From Vishniacozyma victoriae (taxonomy: Eukaryota; Basidiomycota; Tremellomycetes; Tremellales; Bulleribasidiaceae): a stretch of DNA of 64,000 nt. The DNA lies in contig JADPYG010000090.1 in assembly GCA_017654735.1 (NCBI GenBank), forward strand, positions 310,001 to 374,000. The letters run 5' to 3'. Below the pieces are notes generated by a model. The model was given only the letters and a program-made list of their open reading frames with translations, did not search any database and had not been told where the DNA came from. Shown here piece by piece: positions 47,560 to 58,051 of this stretch. The translations under genes and the position numbers were made by a program. Each line of letters begins with the position of its first letter. The first letter of the stretch is position 1.

Positions 47560-48717
47560 CTAGAACATAAGCGCATACCAAACTGAAGGAAGGAAAAGTA
47601 CCTCGGGATAAGGGCAATATCGCCACCACGCCGAGAGCTTTGGACCCCAAACCAACTACAAGATCAGCACCCGTCGGGTTTGGAAGTATGGATACTTACA
47701 GGAAGCAACATCCACCTTACGATCCACGGCAAAGCCAGCAACTGTGGAATGATGTTGGCGGGGCAGGCAGCTACCTGTCAGGCTATTGTCGACGGATGCT
47801 CCAAAACTCACAACAGGTAGAACATAAGAACCACTCGGGCCCATGAGCCATCAAGACTTCCTTCAATCCTACATTGATCCTCTCCAAATTCCTCTCTCCA
47901 ATCTTCTCGATATTCTCTTTACTTAACGTCTCGATCTCATCAACCATATGCTTTCCAAACTGCTCAAACACTTGATCAAGGTGCGTTCTGAAACCCTTGG
48001 GATTGAACGGGACATTTGCGTCGAGGTTGGGGTACTTGTCGTATACGTCGATCAATTCTTGGGAGGGTTTGGGGACAGGAGAAGGAGGTGGGCTAGGCTT
48101 CAGGTTTTGTCGACAATATCGGACGTAGAGCATTGCTGCTTCTAGGTTTTGGTCGAAGGTGTGGTGATCGATGGCGTTCTGGCCCCATAGATCCTGAACA
48201 TCAGTCTAGAAGAGGTGTATCTGAGGGGAGAATCTACGACGCCAGCAGCTTCGGCCATTTTGTTGTGATAGACGGTCTCTGACCTATGTTAGCGGACGGC
48301 GTAGGGGGGCTGCAGGTTGTCTCACCTTCCGTATGATGATGCTTGTACACCTATATATAAGCTCCTATTCAGAGCTAGCGCGATAGCTCACATTGTACAA
48401 GGCAACCTCGGCAAAACCCAGGTAGTTGGCCAGATCATCATGTTCAACAGCGTATTCCGCAAACTGCATTCAGCCTCATTGCCAATGTGCACTTACGAGG
48501 TACATTCTTTCATACATCCCCATGAAAACTAAATGGATGTTGGCCATATCCCATCTTGGACCTTCAGACCAGAGTTTCTACGCATCAGCACAGCCCGCAA
48601 TCGATAGCATACTGGCTTATCGCCCGCTGCAACCTTGGAGAGAGCTGCGATGTGTTCTACCCAGAGGGCTGAGCTGAATGGAGTACCTTCTGCACTGGGG
48701 ACTGGGTGAGGTAGCAT
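47560..48717 (-). CDS. Hemerythrin-like (HHE) domain protein
   Basis: Seven or eight exons, about 260 residues. After MLPHPVPSAEGTPFSSALWVEHIAALSK come WDMANIHLVFMGMYERMYL, YAVEHDDLANYLGFAEVALYN, HHHTEETVYHNKM, NAIDHHTF and THLDQVFEQFGKHMVDEIETLSKENI. His and Glu residues fall where the four-helix HHE fold binds a di-iron centre (H, then HHxxEE, then H...HxxDE). The C-terminal part ends with hydrophobic PQLLALPWIVRWMLLP and KLSAWWRYCPYPE, as in many fungal HHE proteins. The C-terminal joins are the least certain; the chosen acceptor near 47780 is supported by the tail. Function in fungi is unknown; oxygen, nitric-oxide or iron handling is possible. Confidence 0.75.
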
Positions 48718-49137
48718 CTCTGGACTGAACGCGTAGCGTATTCAAGTTCAGATCGGTGTATGCTTGTGTTTATAGTATATATGGTCTGCTCGGCCAATGA
48801 GGGGAACGATATATGTCTTTGTTGAAGTCTAGATCCTCTCGCCGGATGACCGGATCTCCGCTTCGGCGTTTACCAGCTCGATCACTTCGCCATGTTTGTC
48901 CACACCGAAATTGTTGAGCTGTACCAAGAACGTCATATGGTCGTCACGGAGACGAGAACAAGATCAAGATTGTCTTTGCAGTGCGGCCACACTGGAACCG
49001 AGGGTGAGGTAGAGCAGCTTCGTTATCTAATCAACTCGGATAATCCATGACATCATTATCTGACATAACCAAGAATTATGTCCATGATGACTGCTGACAA
49101 TCAACCATGCTTTCTTACGACTATCAATCTTACTATC
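48718..49137. promoter_or_regulatory. Divergent promoter of hemerythrin-like and DUF1264 genes
   Basis: About 420 bp separate the start codons of the two genes. The frame before the DUF1264 start stays open to 49078 with extra methionines, so a longer N-terminus is possible. I found no certain regulatory motif. Confidence 0.4.
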
Positions 49138-50017
49138 ATGCCCTCGTCTACTGAAGATACCACCACTCAAGCACAGCATGGAGTGTACGGTACAGCCGCG
49201 TACGATGTAGCAGGAGCAGTTCAAATGAGGTATGTCCCCAGACCTGCTACAAGTACGAGGCTGACAGCAGTTTCGCACCGATCAATCAGATCCATCAGCA
49301 CCTCTGCGGTCTTCACGTGTATGCCCATGATCCTGAAAGAGCAGTAGAGGCACATCACTTCTGCACACATTTCACACCCGATATGCACCAATGTGTAATC
49401 TACGATTCACCAGGACCTAAAGCCAGATTGATTGGTATGTCCCCTTCAAGATGGAGCTGATGGAAGGGATTGAATATGTCATTACCGAGAAACTGTTCGA
49501 GACTTTACCGATGGAAGAGAGGAGGTATTGGCATAGTCACAAACATGAGGTTGAATCTGGGATGCTGAAATTAGGGATGAAGTCCCTGGTTCCAAGTGAG
49601 CTGTCTTTATTGCTCGGAAGGGCCGGATTGAGCTGATCATAGGTATGGTGGGTGATATGTCGGAAAGACCGGCGATGCTGGAACTACACAGAACATACGG
49701 GAAGACCATTCATACGTGGTGAGTCATTTCCAATTATCTTGGAGACGATGTTAATTATTAGGCAATACGACAAACACCCAGAGCTACCTTTAGGCCCACC
49801 CCAACTGATGATGTCCCTCACAGACGACTTTATCATCGAGAAGCATAAATCGACCCTCGAGGATATGGACAAGAAGGTAGGAGTATCAAGTCATGCGAAG
49901 AGAGAATTGAGAGCTGGATACCTGCCTAAAGAGAATATGGAGAGGCCGGTAGCGGAAGGAGCAGACTCGGGATTAGAGCAGCGTTTGCAGTTTGAGCTCA
50001 AAACACAAGAATCATAG
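49138..50017 (+). CDS. DUF1264 family protein
   Basis: Four or five exons, about 230 residues. Hallmarks of DUF1264 are [69 protein letters not shown] and [28 protein letters not shown]. The conserved HHxCxH, HSH and W residues suggest a metal site, although no member's activity is established; plant members are called oil-body-associated proteins. Start [10 protein letters not shown] at 49138 is preferred, but two upstream methionines are in frame. Sharing its promoter with a hemerythrin-like gene is notable because both carry His-rich metal-binding-like motifs. Confidence 0.88.
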
Positions 50018-50090
50018 TTTTGGGGAGTATGTCGGCTTTGGAAATGTACAACAATTTGGTAGTTGGTATGCATCATTATTGCAGGAGTAC

Positions 50091-52784
50091 CTACTGGGCA
50101 AGCGCGAATAGCCTGAGACTGCGGTCCTCACTACTGCTCGCCAACATTAGTCCGTCCTTGGCCGGTCTGAATGCGAGTCGATTGATGGTCGAGCAATGAC
50201 CATGACTACAAGTCAGCCTCATATTATCCCCGATCTTGTGTCAAAGGACTCACCTAGACTCAATCTCATGCACCAGCTTGGTCTCCAGGACGTCCTCCTT
50301 CACTTCAACAGTGTGTAACGAGATGGCTCCACTCTCAGTTCCGATCGCCAGTAAAGGTCCGGTTGTAGTGGAGGTGATGTCGACGGCAGTGGCACTCTCT
50401 GTCATCTTGAGCGTACTCACGGCAATCCATTCCTGGTTTGGGTTTTGTTTCCATAGCTTGACAGACTTGTCTCTTGAGGCGGTAGCAAAGAAGCTTCCAT
50501 CAGGGGACCAACAGCAGTCCAATACCATTCTCGAGTGCGCTCTCTCATCTCGTGCTTGTGGTTCAAAGCCTTCTCGTCAGTATTGCACCCAGGCAGAAAA
50601 GGGGACATACCTTCAGCAGGGTTCGACTTGATAGAGAAGAGTCGCCATCCTCGATCCCTCGAACAGGTGAGGATCAACTTGTCATCGGGGCTGAAAGCGA
50701 TTCGGGTGATTGACAGTGAGTGTCCGGCAAGTGGTTCCCCGACCGCATCCCATGTTTCCGTAGATTGGATTCTGACGACAGCATGGTCCGCGTTGCTAGC
50801 TCGACAAGCGGTTGCGATGAGCTTGCCATCATGCGATGCGGCTATCGTGACCAGCTATATCGTTAGCTGTAGCTCAAGCGCAGCGGGGAAAGGTAGCTTA
50901 CCTCATATCCGTGCCCATAGACCTTTTCAACTTCTGGCCAGAGAGTCGTGGTCGACAACTCTTCCTCGGTAGGCAGAGCTGTAAACGCCTTGGACACAGA
51001 GTCGATGGCAGGATTGGCGACATGAGGAACAGGCACGTCTGACACCTCGGCAGCTTTCCCGAGTGCTCGATTCGATAATCCAAGAGGAGGGACGGTAGCA
51101 CCCTTGGGCCTGGCTGAAGTGTCTTGAGTACTTGTCGATACGCCCAATGCTTGTAGCGAATCTACGAAACCACCGGGAGCATCGAAGACTCGAGTGACCT
51201 TCTCGTCACCTGTACTGGCGAATCTGTATGGCGAGATGAAAGCTGCGTCTGTCATGTCGTAGCCGTGAATCTGGGGACGGGCGATCTCGGCCCATAACGA
51301 GTGGGAGTCGACAATGGTGGGGGCGTGCATTCGTGATGTCTGATCGGCACTACTTGTCAGCTCAAAGCACGACGAGTGAGAGTCAGCTTACCCGACTGAA
51401 AGTAGGTAATCCCCATTGGGAGCCCAAACACAGCTCTCCACAGATCCAAAATGCCCACTCAACCCACTCCTAGGCTCCCAAACACCTTTCTCCACCTCTG
51501 TCCACCTCTCCAAACCCCCATTCCAGCCAGTAGCCATGATACTTTTCCCATCTGTACTCCACATGGGTCCGTGGAACCCTAGACCCCTTCCGGCCGTAGC
51601 TCCGAATCGCTGTTCAGGGACCCAGATTCCATCTTTCGCTGTCGAGTTTGAAGATGGTGTCCAGAGGATGATCGAATTGTCGGATGATGTAGAGAGGAGA
51701 AGTGGGTCGGTGGGTGACGGGGACCATGTGATGTTTGTGACACCCGCTTCGTGGCCCATCAATAGAGCTTCTAGAGTGATGTTGTATCGTGATGGCCCAT
51801 CCTCGGAATCTATCGACAAGACATGTGCTTTTGTCGAGATTTGTACACTCCCACCAGCCTCCCCTGCCAACTTCCTTTCGAACTCATCCAGCATATCTAA
51901 TCCTTCATCTCCTTGATTGGTGGGTTCATCGGCGTCTCGCTCGTCGATACGGGATATACGCCACAATCGGATGTAGTTGTCCTGAGATCCTGATGCTAGG
52001 AGGAGATCCGTTGAACCGGACGAAGCAGGGTAAGGGGTGATGGAGAGACATCTGACCCAGTCTTCATGGCCTTCTAGCGAGAGCGCGTGGGTGAATAGGC
52101 CGTTGGTGAAGGTGTATATTCGTATACGGCGGTCCGTCAGGCCGGCAATAAGGATTGGAGCTGTAGCGTCAGCCCAGTCCAAGTTGACCTGCGATATAGC
52201 GCACCTGAGCTACCAGGTAGACTTGCAACCTGTAGATCCAGCGGTAATTTCCCCTTCAAGTCTATGGTCTGCTTGACTTCCGGCTTGCCTGTCGACAGGT
52301 CCCAGAGCTTGATCAATCCGTCCGAGCCTCCGGTGAGAATATGGCCAGCTAGAGGTCCTGATCCGCTCGGAGCTCCCAGGGCGGATATTGAGCCCTTGTG
52401 AGCCTGTATTGAGGTGCTCGAGTACTGCGCTGTCAGCTCGAGTCCAAGCCCGAATAGTCAAGCCTACCTGGTCATTGTCCGGGGTCCATAGTCTAACTTC
52501 TCCCACCGAATCACCACTGACAAGCTGATATGGCCCACTGCCCTCTTCGAGCGACTTGACAGTAGTGACTTGCCCAGCATGCCCCGTCAGCGTACGCTTC
52601 ACACCTCTAGACGAGCTCTTCAACAATCAGCAAGTAACTAGGTGGAGGGTTAAAGACATGCCTCGGAATCCCACAAGGCAACGTATCTACCGGCACCAAA
52701 TGCCACCTGGCCCTTGGCGGAGCATACTGCGCAGCTGCTCGACCTGTTGGCTCCGACCGAGATGTATTCTGCTGAGGCTTTCAT
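50091..52784 (-). CDS. ELP2: Elongator complex subunit 2
   Basis: Double WD40-propeller scaffold of the Elongator complex, which modifies wobble uridines in tRNA. Start MKASAEYISVGANRSSSCAV (52784). Recognisable blocks include RTLTGHAGQVTTVKSLE, HILTGGSDGLIKLWDLSTGK, LEGHEDWVRCLSI, LLASGSQDNYIRLWRI, LSGHFGSVESCVWAPNGDYLLSVGSDQT, WAEIARPQIHGYDM, a hallmark of Elp2, and MVLDCCWSPDGSFFATASRDKSVKLW. The gene ends LASSSEDRSLRLFALAQ. About seven introns are present; the first uses a GC donor (52661-52660). The protein is about 800 residues, the usual length. Confidence 0.95.
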
Positions 52785-53052
52785 TGTTGGTGTTGTATAC
52801 AGCTGTCAACGGTCACCAACTTTTGATACACGACCTTCAAAACGTGGACAGATCTCTCACGGTATGCTGAAGTACCCTTGGGTGGCGCGAAAAGGCTTTT
52901 TTCGACGAGGGATGAAAAGTACACCAAGTCTCAATGCATAGCGCTGATGCACTCCTCTACGCCAAGCCACCTTTCTCTTGACTACCGTCCCCTTGGATAC
53001 TGCTGGTAGCCTTTGAGTGGTGTGGATCGTTGCTAAGTAAAGAATAGCCCCC

Positions 53053-53059
53053 GATTGGC
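53053..53059 (-). promoter_or_regulatory. CCAAT box in the HEM1/ELP2 divergent promoter
   Basis: CCGATTGGCT, read on the minus strand as AGCCAATCGG, lies about 110 bp before the HEM1 start, in the 381-bp spacer 52785-53165. The Hap2-3-5 complex binds CCAAT and controls haem and respiratory genes in yeasts, so the placement makes sense. No other feature is visible in the spacer. Confidence 0.4.
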
Positions 53060-53165
53060 TGTTGTCGTTTGATTCCGCTAGCGCAGAAACCGGTTACCTT
53101 TTTGGCCACGACCGATCGAGCTGACAACATCATTCATTCCCCCTCAACCTTTTACAACCATAGCC

Positions 53166-55153
53166 ATGCTTCAAATCAACTCCCTCCTCAAATTCTCGGC
53201 TGTATGCCCCTTCCTCGGACACTCTACCACCTCATCTCTTCGAAATGCCGCTTCCACAAACATCCTCACTACAACCGCTATGAAGTGCCCGATGATGGGT
53301 CCCAAGCTCGCCCAGATCTCTCACGCCAGGACCTACGCTAGCGTTGCTGGAACCCAGGAAGTCGAGGCGATCCACAAGGTAAGCTTCCCTCGATCGAAAA
53401 TAAACGGGATCGAGCTGACTTTTAGCAAAAGGATATCCCTTTCGATCCTCGAGGCGCACCTTCCGGTAAATGCCCTCACGCCAAGGCTGCTAGGCAAGCT
53501 GCTGCTATCGCTCAGCGAGAGGCGGATGCGAAGATGGCTGCTTCCAAGCCAGCTGCATCGACCCACATGGCCCCTGGATCTTTCAATTATCAATCGTTCT
53601 ACGAGGTTGAATTGGAGAAGAAGCACCAGGACAAGTAAGCTTACTGCGTCCTTGGGTTGGCAAAGCTGACGAGCAGATCGTACCGATACTTCAACAACAT
53701 CAATCGATTGGCCGCCAAGTTCCCGGTAGCTCATACTGCCAACACCAAGGATGAAGTCGATGTCTGGTGTGCAAACGATTACCTTGGAATGGGCAGGAAC
53801 CCAGTTGTCCTGGACACCATGAAGTGAGTCAACCCACTAACTACCTGGAACTCGACTGACAACAGGCGAACTCTCAACAAGTATGGAGCCGGAGCTGGTG
53901 GAACTAGGAACATTGCCGGTAACGGTGCCCTTCACCTCTCACTAGAGGACGAACTGGCCGGTCTACACCGAAAGCAGGCCGCCCTTGTCTTTTCGTCCTG
54001 TTACGTCGCCAACGACGCTTGTCTCGCTACCCTTGGAGCCAAACTACCCGGATGTGTCATCTTTTCCGATGCTTCGAACCACGCCTCGATGATTCAAGGT
54101 ATCAAGCACTCTGGCGCCAAGAAGATTATCTGGAAACACAACGACATGGCCGATCTTGAAGCCAAGCTCCAGACTGTACCCAAGGAGACCCCCAAGATTA
54201 TTGCTTTCGAGAGTGTGTACTCGATGTGCGGAAGTGTTGCTCCCATTGAAGCCATCTGCGATTTGGCCGACAAATACGGTGCCATTACCTTTAACGACGA
54301 AGTTCACGCTGTCGGCATGTACGGACCAACTGGTGCTGGTGTTGCCGAGCATCTCGATTACGAGGCTCACGATGCCACCCGATCGTCAACTGAAGCCATC
54401 CCTCGATCCATCATGGACCGAATTGATATTTTCACCGGTACTCTCGGCAAAGCTTATGGTGTCGTAGGTGGATACATTGCTGGATCTGCCGATTTGGTCG
54501 ATCTCGTCCGATCATACGCTCCCGGGTTCATTTTCACCACTTCCCTTCCACCTGCCATTGTAGCCGGTGCGCAGGCTGCAATCGCTTACCAGCGAGAATG
54601 CATGGACGACCGACGACTCCAACAGATTAATACTCGAGAAGTCAAGCGAAGACTCGGTGAACTCGGTATTCCCGTCGTACCCAACCCATCGCACATCGTC
54701 CCCGTCCTTGTCGGTGATGCCGCCCTCGCCAAGGAAGCCTCCGACATGTTGCTCTCCAAGCATCACATTTACGTCCAATCCATCAACTTCCCTACCGTCG
54801 CTCGAGGCGAAGAGAGGCTCCGAATCACCCCTACTCCAGGCCACAACAATGAACAGATTGAACACCTCCTCGAATCTGTCGACGCTGTATTCACCAAGCT
54901 CAACTTGAAGCGAACTGCCGATTGGGCCGCTATTGGTGGTCGAGCCGGTGTTGGTATGCCAGTCGAAGTCAAGCCTGAGCCTATTTGGACCGACAAGCAG
55001 CTCGGTTTGGAAGATGGCACCGCACCTGTCAGCTTGACCGCTGGCAAGCAGGGTGTGGCCATGGGAGATGCAGTAAAGATTGCAGAGCAAAGGTTGACTC
55101 ATTTGCTCGGCCCCGGACCTGTTGTAGAGCCCTCTGCTACTAGTTCTGCTTAA
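53166..55153 (+). CDS. HEM1: 5-aminolevulinate synthase, mitochondrial
   Basis: First enzyme of haem synthesis: glycine plus succinyl-CoA to 5-aminolevulinate, with PLP, in the mitochondrial matrix. The presequence is long and basic. Cys-Pro heme-regulatory-type motifs lie at residues 14 (CPFLG), 41 (CPMMG) and 87 (KCPHAK). The catalytic domain has [38 protein letters not shown] and the PLP lysine in [16 protein letters not shown]. The C-terminus is a basic-to-neutral tail, [14 protein letters not shown], as in fungal ALAS. Four exons; the last, 53867 to the stop, holds most of the protein. The spacing of the three CP motifs suggests haem feedback on import or activity. Confidence 0.96.
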
Positions 55154-55476
55154 GCTTTCTATAGTCTTGCTAGCTGTTGATTTAAATGATGTATATCTTG
55201 CGAGCTCTCTTTATGCGTCACTGCAATCTGCGATCTCGGTAGTTGCAACCCCGGATTCGCCACTGTGGGACTCCAATATGATGACGGGAACGTGTACGAG
55301 TCGAAGGTGCACTGTGTAATCTCGACTCCCATACTTCTTATCCCTATACACAACTCATATATTCGACTCGTTCGGTGCCGTCCTTTCAATATATAACACC
55401 GCGAACCACTACTCGAAAACAAGTCATATCATAGTATCCTTCCATTGTACCGATCACCTAAATACCAAGATCGAGA
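55154..55476. other. Intergenic, no gene seen
   Basis: About 320 bp between HEM1 and the GTPase gene, both on the plus strand. The minus strand is open for 87 codons (55159-55422) without family resemblance. It should hold the HEM1 3' end and the promoter of the next gene. Confidence 0.4.
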
Positions 55477-57847
55477 ATGACCTCGACATTGAAATCATTC
55501 CAAGCAGAGATCGAGAGGATCTCACACGTTAAACATGCCGAGGCTATCAAACAGGCAAAAGAGGCCCATGCAGCTGCTGAGCTTGCTAAACACCATGGGA
55601 AGAAGGTCGTAGTTAAAGATGAGAGTGAGGCAGAGGTGGTGGAGGTTGATGAGGGGGTTACTTTGGAGGTGAGTCTTAAGCCGTGGTTTCGTTACCACAG
55701 GCCATTGCCTCATGGCGTCTTTATCGTTAGCTGACAATCCAGGAGGCAATCACTTCCGAGGATCAGGAGAAGGCGGGAAAACTACAATCACGCTTAGCGT
55801 CCTCCTTATTCAAAGGCCATGGAGAGGTCATGATCCCCTTGGGAGCTCATCCAATACCGGAAGACCTCTACAATCCCCAACCCGACATGAAAACTCAGTT
55901 CACTGGTATTGAACTCTCTCAGACCCAAATGGACGATGCAGTCAAACGCTTGAAAACAGCTTGCGAGTCGTTACAAGCCGAGTTGAACGAGTTGTACCGC
56001 ACAATAAACGGAGAGAAATGTTATGGATGTTGGTTAGTCCGTTTGACCCCTAGGGGTGTGGAGGAGATTATGGAGGTTAGAGTGGCTGTTGTTGGGAATG
56101 TTGATGCTGGGAAGAGTACGACATTGGGAGTTTTGACGAGAGGATCATTGGACGATGGTCGAGGAAAGGTAAGTCCTCAAGTACGTCTCATGGGAAGTCA
56201 GTCCTGATAAAAGGCCCGAGTAGCGTTGTTCCGCCATCCGCACGAGATCGAGACTGGGCGAACGTCATCTGTTGGAGGGGAGATATTAGGTTTCTCACCA
56301 ACCGGTCAACCCGTCATCCCAACATCACATACCGACGGCATGGACCCGCATCATCCGTTGGCCACTGCAAAAAGGGAGAAATTAGGATGGGAGGAGATTT
56401 GTAAAAGAGCAGCGAAGGTCGTCAGCTTTATCGATTTGGCGGGACACGAGAGGTGAGTTGAAGCTTTCACTAGGTATGGTAAGGGATGGCTGATGAGAGG
56501 TACTTGAAAACAACATTATACGGTTTAAGCGGATGTGCTCCTGACTATGTGATGCTCATGGTGGGCGGTAATGCTGGTATGATTGGAATGTCAAAGGTCA
56601 GCCATTATCCCCACTCAAACGGTCAGGGCTGATGAGAAGGAGCACTTGGGAGTAGCAATGGCTTTAAACGTCCCAGTCGCAATATGCGTCACCAAGATCG
56701 ACATGACTCCTCCAAATATTCTCGAGCAGACTATCAACATGTTGGTCAAGGTCTTGAAAAGTCCAGGATCTAGGTATGTCCACATATGTATTGAAGGGAG
56801 AGGGCTGATGAATAGACGTATACCGGTCTTTGTCGAGAATGCCCAACAGGCAGTAGACTGCGCTAGGTTCTTGGGGCATCCATTGGAGGGCGCAAGTTCT
56901 GGCCGGTACGTCCATCTTCCACTTATATGATTACAGTATGACTAATCTCAGATTATGTCCAATCTTCATGGTGTCCAACGTCACTGGCGAGAAATTACCA
57001 TTATTAAGACAATTCTTGAACGTCCTCCCATCTTCCCAGATGGACGACAAATACGTGGTCGACGCTCCATTTGAGTTCCAGATAAGTGACGTGTTCTCCG
57101 TTCCTTTCGTCGGCACTGTTGTCGTATGTCTCTTCCTGTCCTTCGCTTTACAAGGCTGACATTCAGAGCGGAGTGATAACAGCTGGAAGAGTTGATGGTG
57201 AGCTCTCACGTTCACCTTATGGAACATAGCTGACGACCAGCAAATGACCCGGTCTTATTAGGCCCGGACTCTGTTGGGCAATTTATCCCATCGGCAATAA
57301 AGACCATTCAACGTAAAAGAGCACCGGTCATGTCTGCCGAGGCAGGTCAGAGTGTTTCGTAAGCTCAATCATGTCGAGCAGTGGAGATGAGCTGATGGGA
57401 AGATTTGCGTTGAAACGTATAAAGAGGACTCAGGTCCGTAAGGGTATGGTATTGGTTGCTAGGACCGAGACTCCTCCCAAGGGTGCGTCAATCCTAGTTT
57501 TTAAAAAATAAGGGGATTGGCTGACAGGTAGCGGTAAAGCGGTTCGAGTGTATGGTCATGGTCCTCCACCATTCTTCGACGATACAGCCGAAATATCAAG
57601 CCATGATGCACTGTGGTGCTATCCGAGTATGTCCCTTCGTGTCATCCATGAGAGGAAACTGACAAGATAGCAAACAGTCAAAATAGTCTCCCTTGACCAT
57701 CCCTCTGGATTGATAAGGACAGGAGACAGGGCGAAGGTGGTATTCGAGTTCCTGAGTCATTCCGAGTTCGTTAAAGAGGGTCAATATATCCTTTTGAGGG
57801 AGGCCAAGACGAAAGTCTTAGGGATCGTCACTAAAGTCTTACCTTGA
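55477..57847 (+). CDS. GTPBP1/2-type translational GTPase
   Basis: EF-Tu-like GTPase of the GTPBP1 group, linked in animals to mRNA turnover and ribosome rescue. The N-terminus is coiled ([20 protein letters not shown]). G1 is [17 protein letters not shown], then a switch region with [19 protein letters not shown]3 [16 protein letters not shown] and G4 [10 protein letters not shown] (TKID rather than NKxD, which is normal in this group). The EF-Tu domain 2 region has [21 protein letters not shown]; domain 3 has [23 protein letters not shown] and ends GIVTKVLP. About ten short introns are present. Length, about 610 residues, is close to that of relatives. Confidence 0.92.
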
Positions 57848-58051
57848 GTTAGCAGGATGGTATTTTGTTTGTTCTGTATCTGTATGATCGAGTCATTGTA
57901 GCATTTGTACGGTTCTCGTCATGTCATCGTACTGTTTTTTTTTTCTGTCGATGATCTGGGGAAGAATATATTCTTTCAGAATCAAGATAAGATACCAAGT
58001 CGAGCAGTATTGTGCATGATTAGGATTATACTTTGACATTACCCAGGGCAT

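Noticed and set aside
54044..55102. Long minus-strand frames opposite the 5-aminolevulinate synthase gene
   Set aside because: They are shadows of a highly codon-biased exon; the plus strand encodes a complete conserved enzyme.
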